Below, one piece after another: positions 1 through 6,150 of a DNA stretch of 10,666 bases. Positions within the stretch are counted from its first letter, which is position 1; the number at the start of each line of letters is the position of its first letter. Below the pieces are notes generated by a model. That model was not told where the DNA came from. It did not search any database and was given only the letters and a program-made list of their open reading frames with translations. The translations under genes and the position numbers were made by a program. This DNA comes from JADHUC01 sp964617665 (GTDB lineage Bacteria; Planctomycetota; Planctomycetia; Pirellulales; Pirellulaceae): the NCBI GenBank assembly GCA_964617665.1, contig CAZUAH010000486.1, positions 1 to 10,666 of the forward strand, given 5' to 3'.

Positions 1-130
1 CTGCAACGATGGATAAGGCTAGCAAGCGGCGTGCCAAAGAAGAAGGAATTTGGACCAGCAAATCTGGGGCCGAACGCTATTGCTCCCGCCCCCTTTTCCG
101 GTTGTTTCCGGTTCGTTTTTCTTCCGCGAA

Positions 131-1090
131 TCACTGTCTTCCACTTGTTCCTTCCAGTCTAGGGAGCACCCATTCCTGCATGGTATCGTCCACGCAACAG
201 GCCATCGCATCCTTTCCAGAAGGAGAACACCACTTGACATCCACTTCGCGGTCGAGCAGTAGCAGCGCGCAACGCACGTCTTCTCGTTCAATCGCTTCCA
301 TCAGCAGCGAATTGCCCCTTGCGTCTACGCAGTTCAGGTCGGCTCCGCTATCTGCAACCAAACGCAAACAGTCGACCGAGGTCCCGTAAACGGCGTAGAA
401 AGCTGGATTCGCACCGTGTGTGTCCTTCAACTGAACATCGGCTCCGACAGTCAGAAGATACTTGGCGATGTGATAACGACACATGCTCAAGGCGTACGAC
501 AGCAGGGGTGCCCCCTCGTTATTCTGATAATCCGGCGATAGCCCCTCGTCGATCAGTTTCCGAACGGCAGCTTCGTCTCCATTCAGAATCGCACGAAATA
601 CGGACGCAGGCGGATCGTCGAACTCCATGTCTGGGTGAATAACGAGACTATCGAAAAACTTCGTAAAGGAGTCGGCGACTATGTCTGCGTCACTTCGTTC
701 GTCGCTCTCGTCGACCATCTCCAGGAACTCCACGAGCGATGCGTCGTGATAGAATTGTAAGATCTGCCCAATAGTATCCTCTTCGAGCGACACGCCGATT
801 TCGTCTCCACTAGGCGATGATGCAATAGCCAACACCTTCGGTGAGATCCATTCTCGCGTTCTTTCGTAGACACATTCCAGATCCGACCACTCGAACCCAC
901 TATTCAGGCCATAAAATCCGTCCACGACAACAAGGTCAGGAGTACACACCTCGTCATGAAAAACACCGCCGTTCGTTCTGCAGAGGAATGATCGATAGTC
1001 TTCTGGAAGGGCGATTCCCATTTGCTGCTCGAATCTGGCTATGTCCTTTTGCGTCACCGATTGATACGAATCGAGAAGTACCGGCTTCAT
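131..1090 (-). CDS. SUKH (SMI1/KNR4) domain protein with C-terminal ankyrin repeats, probable toxin-immunity protein
   Basis: The predicted protein is 319 aa and cytosolic (no signal peptide or membrane segment). Residues 1-152 look like a SUKH/SMI1-KNR4 domain: LPEDYRSFLCRTNGG at 28-42 is the family's P-x-DY-x2-FL-x3-NGG signature. SPSGDEIGVSL (92-102) and the ADSFTKFFDSL segment (139-149) match the later conserved strand and C-terminal helix. Residues 160-310 form about four ankyrin-type repeats, with ends such as LIDEGLSPD, LLTVGADVQ and VADSGADLN. SUKH proteins are known mainly as immunity proteins that neutralise polymorphic or contact-dependent toxins, and ankyrin proteins also occur in such loci. 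The fusion is therefore probably a bifunctional or broad immunity protein, but the target toxin is unknown. The start is supported by a purine-rich AGGAAGGAAAGG stretch just upstream. It follows another immunity-like gene by 85 nt on the same strand. The domain call is firm; the function is inferred. Confidence 0.85.
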   Translation of the reverse strand: MKPVLLDSYQSVTQKDIARFEQQMGIALPEDYRSFLCRTNGGVFHDEVCTPDLVVVDGFYGLNSGFEWSDLECVYERTREWISPKVLAIASSPSGDEIGVSLEEDTIGQILQFYHDASLVEFLEMVDESDERSDADIVADSFTKFFDSLVIHPDMEFDDPPASVFRAILNGDEAAVRKLIDEGLSPDYQNNEGAPLLSYALSMCRYHIAKYLLTVGADVQLKDTHGANPAFYAVYGTSVDCLRLVADSGADLNCVDARGNSLLMEAIEREDVRCALLLLDREVDVKWCSPSGKDAMACCVDDTMQEWVLPRLEGTSGRQ

Positions 1091-1175
1091 AGCAATTGCC
1101 TTTCCTTCCTCATTCTTTCAGTTTCGTTACCATGCCCCCGTTTAGTTGCCCCTCCCACATGGCAGCTTTTCTTCG

Positions 1176-1742
1176 CTAAGGCCGATCCGTGCACGTTACT
1201 CTGCGAAAGTTCATTCCGCGCAACCTCGACTGCTTCACTATGTCGCGCATGCGTTCACTTGCGATCCATCCCTTATCGTGTGCCAGAAACATGTCCCACT
1301 CGGGCATTTTCTTGCGCTGCAGTACCCACTTATTGATCTCGTCGATGGCCCCGTCATCGAATAGCTTGGCACCGGAACGTTCAAAATCGATTACCTCGTG
1401 GAATCCTCTCGAATACACAAAATGGTACGTGGCAAGGGTAGCCCCTTGGCGATTCCGAACTACGGTGGGAAGGAAGCCAACCTTCGGATCAATTCTAGCC
1501 CGCGTCATTGCAGCGAGTAAGCGTTCACTTGTCAGCCAGTCTAGGCCCACACTAATCACGTCAGGTAGCTCATCCGCTGATTCCACGTCCTTTTCATGAT
1601 TGAGGTAGGGCACACTAACAAACGCCCGTTCTATCTCCCATGGCGTCGGCGTACCGAAATGCTCGACGAAGCGGCCCTCATCATCCACTGGGTCCGTCGC
1701 TAGACAGATCCTTGGCGGAATCTCGATCAGAAAATAGTTCAT
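1176..1742 (-). CDS. DUF1629/Imm11-like immunity-type protein
   Basis: The predicted protein is 188 aa, with no signal peptide or membrane segment. It shows the layout I associate with DUF1629 (Imm11, MXAN_0049-type immunity family; Imm43 is a close alternative). There is a variable N-terminal part, then DVISVGLDWLTSERL (61-75) and GFLPTVVRNRQG (89-100). These are followed by a Y-H-F segment (106-108), VIDFERSGAKLF (117-128), a helix ending in MPEWDMFLAHD (146-156), and a terminal helical segment with WIASERMRDIVKQSRLRG (159-176). Proteins of this type are typically encoded beside polymorphic toxins and are assumed to bind and block them. The ATG start is well supported by a strong GGGAGG Shine-Dalgarno (1750-1755) with 7-nt spacing. 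The gene lies upstream of the SUKH-ankyrin gene and was probably co-transcribed with it. The family assignment rests on pattern recall; the ORF itself is near certain. Confidence 0.7.
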   Translation of the reverse strand: MNYFLIEIPPRICLATDPVDDEGRFVEHFGTPTPWEIERAFVSVPYLNHEKDVESADELPDVISVGLDWLTSERLLAAMTRARIDPKVGFLPTVVRNRQGATLATYHFVYSRGFHEVIDFERSGAKLFDDGAIDEINKWVLQRKKMPEWDMFLAHDKGWIASERMRDIVKQSRLRGMNFRRVTCTDRP

Positions 1743-1787
1743 GAAAGAACCTCCCTATCCCGGTTTCCACTGGTCGCCGATGATTCT

Positions 1788-1860
1788 GGGGCAATTAAAC
1801 GGGGGCAATTATATGGGACAGGTCTAATATTCAATTAGACCTGTCCCCCTCAATTGCCCC
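1788..1860. repeat. Nested inverted repeat, REP/MITE-like element
   Basis: The inner arms gggacaggtctaat (1815-1828) and attagacctgtccc (1834-1847) are perfectly complementary over 14 bp around a 5-nt loop. Outer arms ggggcaatt (1802-1810) and aattgcccc (1852-1860) add 9 bp. A further copy of ggggcaatt at 1788-1796 forms a 14-bp direct-repeat unit with the left outer arm (compare ggggcaattaaac with ggggcaattatat). I recall GGGACAGGTCTA/TAGACCTGTCCC palindromes as dispersed repeats in many bacterial genomes, often linked to IS200-like REP-associated tyrosine transposases (RAYTs), but no transposase lies here. The element ends 3 nt from the desulfurase stop codon, so it could also end or stabilise that transcript. 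Confidence 0.8.
1808..1834 (-). promoter_or_regulatory. Candidate promoter inside the repeat, reading toward the immunity genes
   Basis: Read on the minus strand, the element contains a perfect TATAAT (1808-1813). TTGAAT (1829-1834, four of six bases of the -35 consensus) lies upstream with a 15-bp spacer, shorter than the ideal 17. The site is about 65 nt upstream of the ATG at 1742, followed by a strong ribosome-binding site. The spacer is exactly the right arm-facing stem of the hairpin. No experimental support can be seen in sequence; the call rests on the -10 match and position. Confidence 0.35.
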
Positions 1861-1863
1861 GCC

Positions 1864-3030
1864 TCACACTGATGCGATTTCGCGGATCGCCGTGACCGCC
1901 GTTTGGACATCGTCGTGGGTATTGAATGCCCCCAGGCTCAGGCGGACTGTGCCGCCCCCTGCTGCCGTTTCCATTGCTTGATGCATCAACGGCGCGCAGT
2001 GGAGGCCCGCTCGGACTTGGATCGAGTATGCGGAATCCAGCATCATGGCAAAGTCTTGTGGATCGTGACCGTCGATCGTGATGCTGACTACACCTACGCG
2101 ATCGTCCAACTTTTTGGGCCCATGGATCGTGACGCCGTCGATCGATTCGAGCCCCTCGACGAAGCCGCGTGTCAGATCCTGATCGTGTTGACGTATCGCC
2201 GGGACGCTCCGTTCGGAGAGATACGCCACTCCAGCACCTAACCCCAGAATCGCCGGTACGTTGTGGTTGCCCGATTCGAACTTGTCGGGCATCGTTGATG
2301 GCTGCTGGTCGATCACGCTTTGCGTGCCCGTTCCACCTTGACGCACGGGTCTGATTTGATCCTCGACACCAGGCGCAATGTACAGGAAACCGATCCCCAG
2401 TGGTCCCATCAGCCCTTTGTGTCCTGGTCCTGCCAGCAAATCAGCACCGATTTCCTTTGCGTTGATGGGTACATGGCCGACGGACTGCGCGGCGTCCACC
2501 AAGAAACGCACGTTGTGTTCGCGTGCCACGCGGCCGACTTCGTCGACTGGCTGCAGAGCACCCGTCACATTCGATGCGTGCACCACGGCAATCAGTCGCG
2601 TATTCGGCTGAATCGCTGTGCGAAGATCATCCGGATCGAAAATGCCTTCCCCGTTACAGCGAATACGAGTCACCTGCACATCGGCCGTTTCTTCAAGGTA
2701 TCGCAGTGGGCGGAGAACCGAATTATGTTCTACGACGGAAGTGATAACATGATCGCCCTCGCGCAAGATTCCGTGCAAAGCAACATTCAACGAATCCGTG
2801 CAGTTGCACGTGAACACGATGCGCGATGGTTCTTCCGCACCCAGCAAGTCCGCCAGCCTTCTGCGAGCGTCGTTGATGAGCCGCTCGACTTCATTCGCTT
2901 CGCGGTATGCGCTCCGTCCGGCTGGCGCGCCGAGTTCTCGCATATAGCGGTCGATGACCGCATAGACGGCCTCTGGCTTGGGCCAACTTGTGGCAGCGTT
3001 GTCCAGATAGATGCGTTTGTGTTCGGACAT
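1864..3030 (-). CDS. PLP-dependent cysteine desulfurase family protein (aminotransferase class V)
   Basis: The predicted protein is 388 aa, a normal length for the NifS/SufS-related class V aminotransferases, which release sulfur from cysteine (or selenium from selenocysteine). YLDNAATSWPKP at 8-19 is the N-terminal signature. EHNS at 101-104 supplies the PLP-stacking His102, and DAAQSVGH at 179-186 the cofactor aspartate and glutamine. GPGHKGLMGP at 201-210 carries the Schiff-base Lys205. RAGLHCAPLMH at 340-350 contains the likely persulfide Cys345, and a GTVRLSLGAFNT-type stretch (360-371) lies near the end. This arrangement fits the 'cysteine desulfurase family protein' subgroup (TIGR01977-like) better than IscS. 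It lies 126 nt downstream of moaA on the same strand, so it could feed sulfur to molybdopterin synthesis; that link is inference. The start is an ATG with no obvious Shine-Dalgarno. Confidence 0.92.
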   Translation of the reverse strand: MSEHKRIYLDNAATSWPKPEAVYAVIDRYMRELGAPAGRSAYREANEVERLINDARRRLADLLGAEEPSRIVFTCNCTDSLNVALHGILREGDHVITSVVEHNSVLRPLRYLEETADVQVTRIRCNGEGIFDPDDLRTAIQPNTRLIAVVHASNVTGALQPVDEVGRVAREHNVRFLVDAAQSVGHVPINAKEIGADLLAGPGHKGLMGPLGIGFLYIAPGVEDQIRPVRQGGTGTQSVIDQQPSTMPDKFESGNHNVPAILGLGAGVAYLSERSVPAIRQHDQDLTRGFVEGLESIDGVTIHGPKKLDDRVGVVSITIDGHDPQDFAMMLDSAYSIQVRAGLHCAPLMHQAMETAAGGGTVRLSLGAFNTHDDVQTAVTAIREIASV

Positions 3031-3069
3031 ATTGGGGAATACTGAACAGGTTTGCCGTTACACATTGCT

Positions 3070-3153
3070 CGTTTAACCCGAAGCCGGAGGCGGGCGCTAC
3101 GTGTGGACGATCCATCCCACTGTCCGCCATCGCCTCCGGCTTGGGGTTAAACG
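3070..3153. repeat. Large inverted repeat with planctomycete-type AGCCGGAGGC arms
   Basis: The 23-bp arms at 3070-3092 and 3131-3153 are reverse complements with one mismatch (gtttaacccg versus gtttaacccc, then aagccggaggcg). They enclose 38 nt, in which ggcg (3093-3096) and cgcc (3125-3128) can prolong the stem after a small bulge. The right arm ends 3 nt from the moaA stop codon, so on the minus-strand transcript the hairpin forms directly after moaA. No U-run follows, so it is not a classical intrinsic terminator. It may stabilise the message or reduce read-through into the desulfurase. I recall TTTAACCCCGAGCCGGAGGC-like repeats as dispersed elements in Pirellulales genomes. Confidence 0.85.
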
Positions 3154-3156
3154 GTG

Positions 3157-4158
3157 TTATCCTCCGATTTGGTACATCGCGCGTTCCGGCCGCGTAAACT
3201 CGTACGAGTCCGTCCCGTGCCCCGGCTTCTTGTCGGCGACACAATCACGCGTGAGTTGGGCCAACTGCTCATCGCTTCCACCACCGCGCATCACGGCTCG
3301 AGCGTCCCACTCGACTGTCGAAAACAGGCAGTTGCGCAACTGACCTTCGGCGGTAATCCGCATTCGGTTACAGAGATCGCAAAACGGTTCTGATACCGAG
3401 TTGATGAATCCGATCCGTCCTACGCCATCGGCGAATCGATAGTCCATCGCCGGCTGGGTCGGATCTGGTCGGGACGCTGGGGTCAACGGTCCGATGGCGG
3501 CCTCAAGTCGTGCACGGATTTCATCGCCGGACAACACATGTTCGTCCTGCCAATTCTGCTCGGCATCCAACGGCATGAACTCAATGAACCTCAATTCCAA
3601 ATCCTGCTCGCGCGCGAAACGAGCCAGCGGGACGATTTCGTGTTCGTTCACCTTACGAATCGCCACGGCGTTCAGGCGAATTTGTTTGAACCCTTCGCTT
3701 TTCGCCGCTTCGATACCCGACAGTACACGATCCAGCCCGTCACGACGCGAAATCCTACGGAACGTCTCTTCGCTTAGACCGTCGAGGCTGATGTTCAATC
3801 GATGGAGACCGGCTTCCTTTAATGCCTTGGCGTGTCGGGGCAGTAACATGCCGTTTGTTGTCATTGCCAAGTCTTCGATGCCGGGGATGCGGGAGAGGGC
3901 CGAGACGAGTTTCGGCAATTCCGCACGCACCAGCGGTTCGCCGCCGGTGATGCGCAGTTTGTTCACGCCCATTGGTGCAACCACACGCACATACCGTTCG
4001 ATTTCCTCGAATCTCAGCAATTCACCGCGCGGCTTGAACTGGACATCGTCGTGCGGCATGCAGTAGAAGCAACGGATATTGCAGCGATCCGTAACACTGA
4101 TCCGCAGATTCGTGTGCACGCGGCCGTACGAGTCAATTAACGATCCAGAAACGGGCAT
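3157..4158 (-). CDS. moaA: GTP 3',8-cyclase MoaA (molybdenum cofactor biosynthesis)
   Basis: The predicted protein is 333 aa, the usual MoaA length. It is a radical-SAM enzyme that, with MoaC, turns GTP into cyclic pyranopterin monophosphate, the first step of molybdenum cofactor synthesis. TDRCNIRCFYC places the SAM-binding [4Fe-4S] cysteines at 26, 30 and 33. TGGEP (71-75) is the SAM-binding glycine motif. The C-terminal cluster cysteines are at 260, 263 and 277 (CDLCNRMRIT, then NCLF). The protein ends in the conserved Gly-Gly that projects into the active site. The frame stays open up to a TTG at 4209, but the ATG at 4158 is preferred because MPVSGSLIDSYGR is the usual MoaA beginning and the extra 17 residues look untypical. 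The gene follows moaE by 72 nt. moaC and moaD are not in the window. Confidence 0.97.
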   Translation of the reverse strand: MPVSGSLIDSYGRVHTNLRISVTDRCNIRCFYCMPHDDVQFKPRGELLRFEEIERYVRVVAPMGVNKLRITGGEPLVRAELPKLVSALSRIPGIEDLAMTTNGMLLPRHAKALKEAGLHRLNISLDGLSEETFRRISRRDGLDRVLSGIEAAKSEGFKQIRLNAVAIRKVNEHEIVPLARFAREQDLELRFIEFMPLDAEQNWQDEHVLSGDEIRARLEAAIGPLTPASRPDPTQPAMDYRFADGVGRIGFINSVSEPFCDLCNRMRITAEGQLRNCLFSTVEWDARAVMRGGGSDEQLAQLTRDCVADKKPGHGTDSYEFTRPERAMYQIGG

Positions 4159-4230
4159 GAGGTTGGATGAATCGAAGAGTTGAAAAATGAAGAAGTAGAA
4201 AGAACTCAACTATCGTACACGCGACGCCGT

Positions 4231-4659
4231 TCAGGTGGAAACGTCCTCCATTCCTGGATGGACCCATTCGTCGGTTCCATCCGACCAGTTTTCTTTCTTC
4301 CAGATTGGCACAACTTCTTTTAAGGTGTCAATGAGCCATTTGCCTGCTTCGAACGCGTCACCTCGATGAGGGCTGCTGACGGCGATGGCCACACTGGCCT
4401 CGCCCAGTTCGAGCCGGCCGATTCGATGGACGATCGCGCAACCGATGATCGGCCAGCGCTCGATCGCCTGAGTTTCAAGTTCCGCCATCTTCTTTTCTGC
4501 CATATCACCGTAGCACTCGTAGTCCAACGATTCCGTACGTCGATCGCCCGTGAACTCGCGAGTGGTCCCAAGAAACAAAACCACCGCCCCGGCTCGGTTC
4601 GAGGCGACGTGCCCGAGAACCGCCGCATTGTCGATCGGTTTGTTTGTGATTTGGATCAT
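4231..4659 (-). CDS. moaE: Molybdopterin synthase catalytic subunit MoaE
   Basis: The predicted protein is 142 aa from the ATG at 4659. An in-frame GTG at 4665 would add two residues and is equally possible; the ATG is chosen because an ACGAG stretch lies 5 nt before it. MoaE, paired with thiocarboxylated MoaD, inserts two sulfurs into cyclic pyranopterin monophosphate to give molybdopterin. Family motifs are GTTREFTGDRRTESLDYE (31-48), HRIGRLELGE (78-87) and SSPHRGDAFEA (95-105). The active-site lysines Lys114 (DTLK) and Lys121 (WKKE) are the equivalents of E. coli Lys119 and Lys126. The length is near the usual ~150 aa. The gene precedes moaA on the same strand, probably as a two-gene operon. 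A palindrome and a TACAAT lie upstream (4695-4726). Confidence 0.96.
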   Translation of the reverse strand: MIQITNKPIDNAAVLGHVASNRAGAVVLFLGTTREFTGDRRTESLDYECYGDMAEKKMAELETQAIERWPIIGCAIVHRIGRLELGEASVAIAVSSPHRGDAFEAGKWLIDTLKEVVPIWKKENWSDGTDEWVHPGMEDVST

Positions 4660-4694
4660 GGCCACTCGTCAAGTCGTCAAAAACACATCGTAGT

Positions 4695-4700
4695 ATTGTA
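4695..4700 (-). promoter_or_regulatory. Candidate -10 box for moaE-moaA
   Basis: TACAAT on the minus strand, 35 nt upstream of the moaE ATG at 4659, matches five of six bases of the TATAAT consensus. No good -35 box is visible. At 17-bp spacing the hexamer is TCGTCG (4718-4723), which falls inside the palindrome at 4711-4726, so any activity could depend on a bound activator. Support is positional and weak. Confidence 0.25.
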
Positions 4701-4710
4701 CAGTGGCGGT

Positions 4711-4726
4711 GTCTCGTCGACGAGAC
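4711..4726. promoter_or_regulatory. Perfect 16-bp palindrome, possible operator upstream of moaE
   Basis: The site gtctcgtcgacgagac is fully self-complementary. It lies between the end of the ABC ATPase gene (57 nt away) and the moaE start (52 nt away). It overlaps the place where a -35 box would be for the TACAAT at 4695-4700. No T-run follows it on the minus strand, so it is unlikely to be an intrinsic terminator. A dimeric repressor or activator site is plausible; the binding protein is unknown. Confidence 0.4.
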
Positions 4727-4782
4727 GCTAAACACCGGTCATGGCCTGAAAGCCCGATACAGCTTGGCCGGACACCCGTCCG

Positions 4783-5880
4783 TCAGATGACGTTGCCGCT
4801 CATCGGGTCGAACAAGTGGCACTTTGCCATGTTCATGTACACCTCGATCGCATCGCCACAACGATAATCTCGCGACGCGACAGTCCGGACGCAAAACTCA
4901 TGCAAACCGCACTGTAGATGCAGTGTGGTGTCGGCCCCAAGCGGCTGAACTGCGGTAACCTCGGCTGCCACTTGTTCCCATTTTTCGTCGCCATCCGTGT
5001 AACCGGCAGTGCTGATGTCTTCCGGGCGAATTCCCAGGGTCGCCGCTTTCCCGGACCATTGGGTATACCTGTCCTGACGTTCCGACGGGAGATCTAGTGT
5101 GAGAGACGGGAGAATGAGCTGAGTTTTGCCGCTGGTCAAGGCAAGTTTGCCGTCCAGGAAGTTCATAGGTGGACTGCCAATGAACCCTGCCACGAACCGA
5201 TTGACTGGTTGATGGTAGACCTCCATGGGGCCGCCGATTTGCTGGACGCGTCCTTCGTTCATGACGACGATGCGATCGCCCATCGTCATCGCCTCAACCT
5301 GATCGTGCGTCACATGGATCACGGTAGCCGCCAATCGTTGCTGCAGTCTGACCAACTCTGTTCTCATCGCGACGCGTAGTTGGGCATCCAAGTCGCTCAA
5401 AGGTTCATCGAACAGAAACACGTCGGCGTCCCGGACAATTGCTCGTCCGACTGCTACGCGCTGACGCTCGCCACCCGATAGCTCTGACGGCATTCGGGCC
5501 AGCAAGTCCTCGATTCCTATCAGCCGCGCCACGTCTTGCACTCGCCTGTGAATATCCGCCTTGGAAGCCCTGCGCATTCTGAGCCCAAACGCCATGTTCT
5601 TGAAGACGTTCAGGTGGGGATACAGCGCGAAGTGCTGAAACACCATCGCGACGTTGCGGTCCTTTGGCGCAATGCGGTTCACCACGCGATCGCCAATGGA
5701 TATGTGGCCAGATGTGACATCCTCCAGGCCGGCGATCATGCGCAAGGTTGTGGTTTTGCCGCATCCCGATGGCCCGACCAGCACGCACAGTTCATGGTCT
5801 TCCACGCGTAGATCGATAGCGTCGACGGCGTTCACTTCGCCGTAACGCTTCGTCACATTTTGCAGAGTGACCTGGGCCAT
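4783..5880 (-). CDS. ABC transporter ATP-binding protein, MalK/UgpC/MsmX type (sugar-import class)
   Basis: The predicted protein is 365 aa, the usual length for MalK-like ATPases that power carbohydrate or glycerol-phosphate importers from the cytoplasmic face. Walker A GPSGCGKT is at 36-43 and the Q-loop at Gln82 (FQHFALYPH). The ABC signature LSGGERQR is at 134-141, Walker B (VFLFDE) at 154-159 with a D-loop reading SDLD, and the switch His at 192 (VTHDQVEAM). Residues about 235-360 form the C-terminal OB/TOBE regulatory domain, including LGIRPEDIS at 282-290. No permease or binding protein is encoded in the window, so it may be a shared ATPase serving permeases elsewhere, as known for MsmX; the substrate cannot be read from sequence. 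The ATG start gives the typical N-terminus (MAQVTLQNVTKRYG). The upstream region contains an assembly gap. Confidence 0.95.
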   Translation of the reverse strand: MAQVTLQNVTKRYGEVNAVDAIDLRVEDHELCVLVGPSGCGKTTTLRMIAGLEDVTSGHISIGDRVVNRIAPKDRNVAMVFQHFALYPHLNVFKNMAFGLRMRRASKADIHRRVQDVARLIGIEDLLARMPSELSGGERQRVAVGRAIVRDADVFLFDEPLSDLDAQLRVAMRTELVRLQQRLAATVIHVTHDQVEAMTMGDRIVVMNEGRVQQIGGPMEVYHQPVNRFVAGFIGSPPMNFLDGKLALTSGKTQLILPSLTLDLPSERQDRYTQWSGKAATLGIRPEDISTAGYTDGDEKWEQVAAEVTAVQPLGADTTLHLQCGLHEFCVRTVASRDYRCGDAIEVYMNMAKCHLFDPMSGNVI

Positions 5881-6048
5881 ATCGTTGATACGCGGTCAAA
5901 GTGTGCGTTCCAGCTGACGGATCGCAACGAGATCAGGCGACACCTCACAGAAGCGGCGGTCCCACTTGGCCGAGGCAACCTAGGATCGGCCAGGATATAG
6001 GTGGCGTTAACAAAAACCATGGGGGTGGGATTTGTAGCGAACGGGGAC

Positions 6049-6058
6049 NNNNNNNNNN
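6049..6058. other. Run of ten N: assembly gap of unknown true length
   Basis: Ten undetermined bases sit between acggggac and gttgctttt. A round number of N in a draft assembly usually marks a scaffold join rather than ten known missing bases. Real sequence may be missing here. Adjacent homopolymer tracts may explain the failed assembly. Confidence 0.95.
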
Positions 6059-6090
6059 GTTGCTTTTCCCGTGCTGGTGGGGTTTCGTTT

Positions 6091-6113
6091 CCCCCCCTTC
6101 TTTCCACCCCCCC
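6091..6113. repeat. Paired C7 homopolymer tracts (G-rich on the minus strand)
   Basis: Two runs of seven C (6091-6097 and 6107-6113) are separated by ttctttcca. On the minus strand this is G7-N9-G7, which could supply four G-triplets for a quadruplex with loops of 1, 9 and 1 nt. It lies about 40-60 nt after the rhomboid stop codon in the transcript. A mRNA-end role is possible but unproven. Confidence 0.5.
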
Positions 6114-6150
6114 GCCACTCTGAATGCGACAGTCATTGATTGGCCGTTCC

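Larger units (their letters stand above)
5881..6150. other. 270-nt intergenic region with assembly gap
   Basis: This lies between the start of the ABC ATPase gene and the end of the rhomboid gene. Apart from the N run and the C-rich tract listed separately, I see no convincing gene, RNA or terminator. The promoter for the ABC ATPase should lie here, but no clear -35/-10 pair could be recognised. Open frames across it depend on the ten N bases and are not trustworthy. Confidence 0.6.

Noticed and set aside
9..389. Plus-strand open frame of 126 codons at the left edge
   Set aside because: Most of it lies antisense to the SUKH-ankyrin gene and is rich in Ser/Arg with no recognisable motif. It looks like an antisense shadow. 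The first 130 nt otherwise hold no supportable gene.
2320..3045. Plus-strand open frame of 241 codons opposite the desulfurase gene
   Set aside because: It mirrors the conserved PLP-enzyme coding sequence; no independent protein features were seen.
4159..4209. N-terminal extension of moaA from a TTG codon
   Set aside because: The extra 17 residues are hydrophobic and untypical of MoaA, while the ATG at 4158 gives the standard family beginning.
4711..4726. Palindrome as intrinsic terminator of the ABC ATPase gene
   Set aside because: No U-run follows on the minus strand and the perfect symmetry leaves only a minimal loop; an operator is a better reading.
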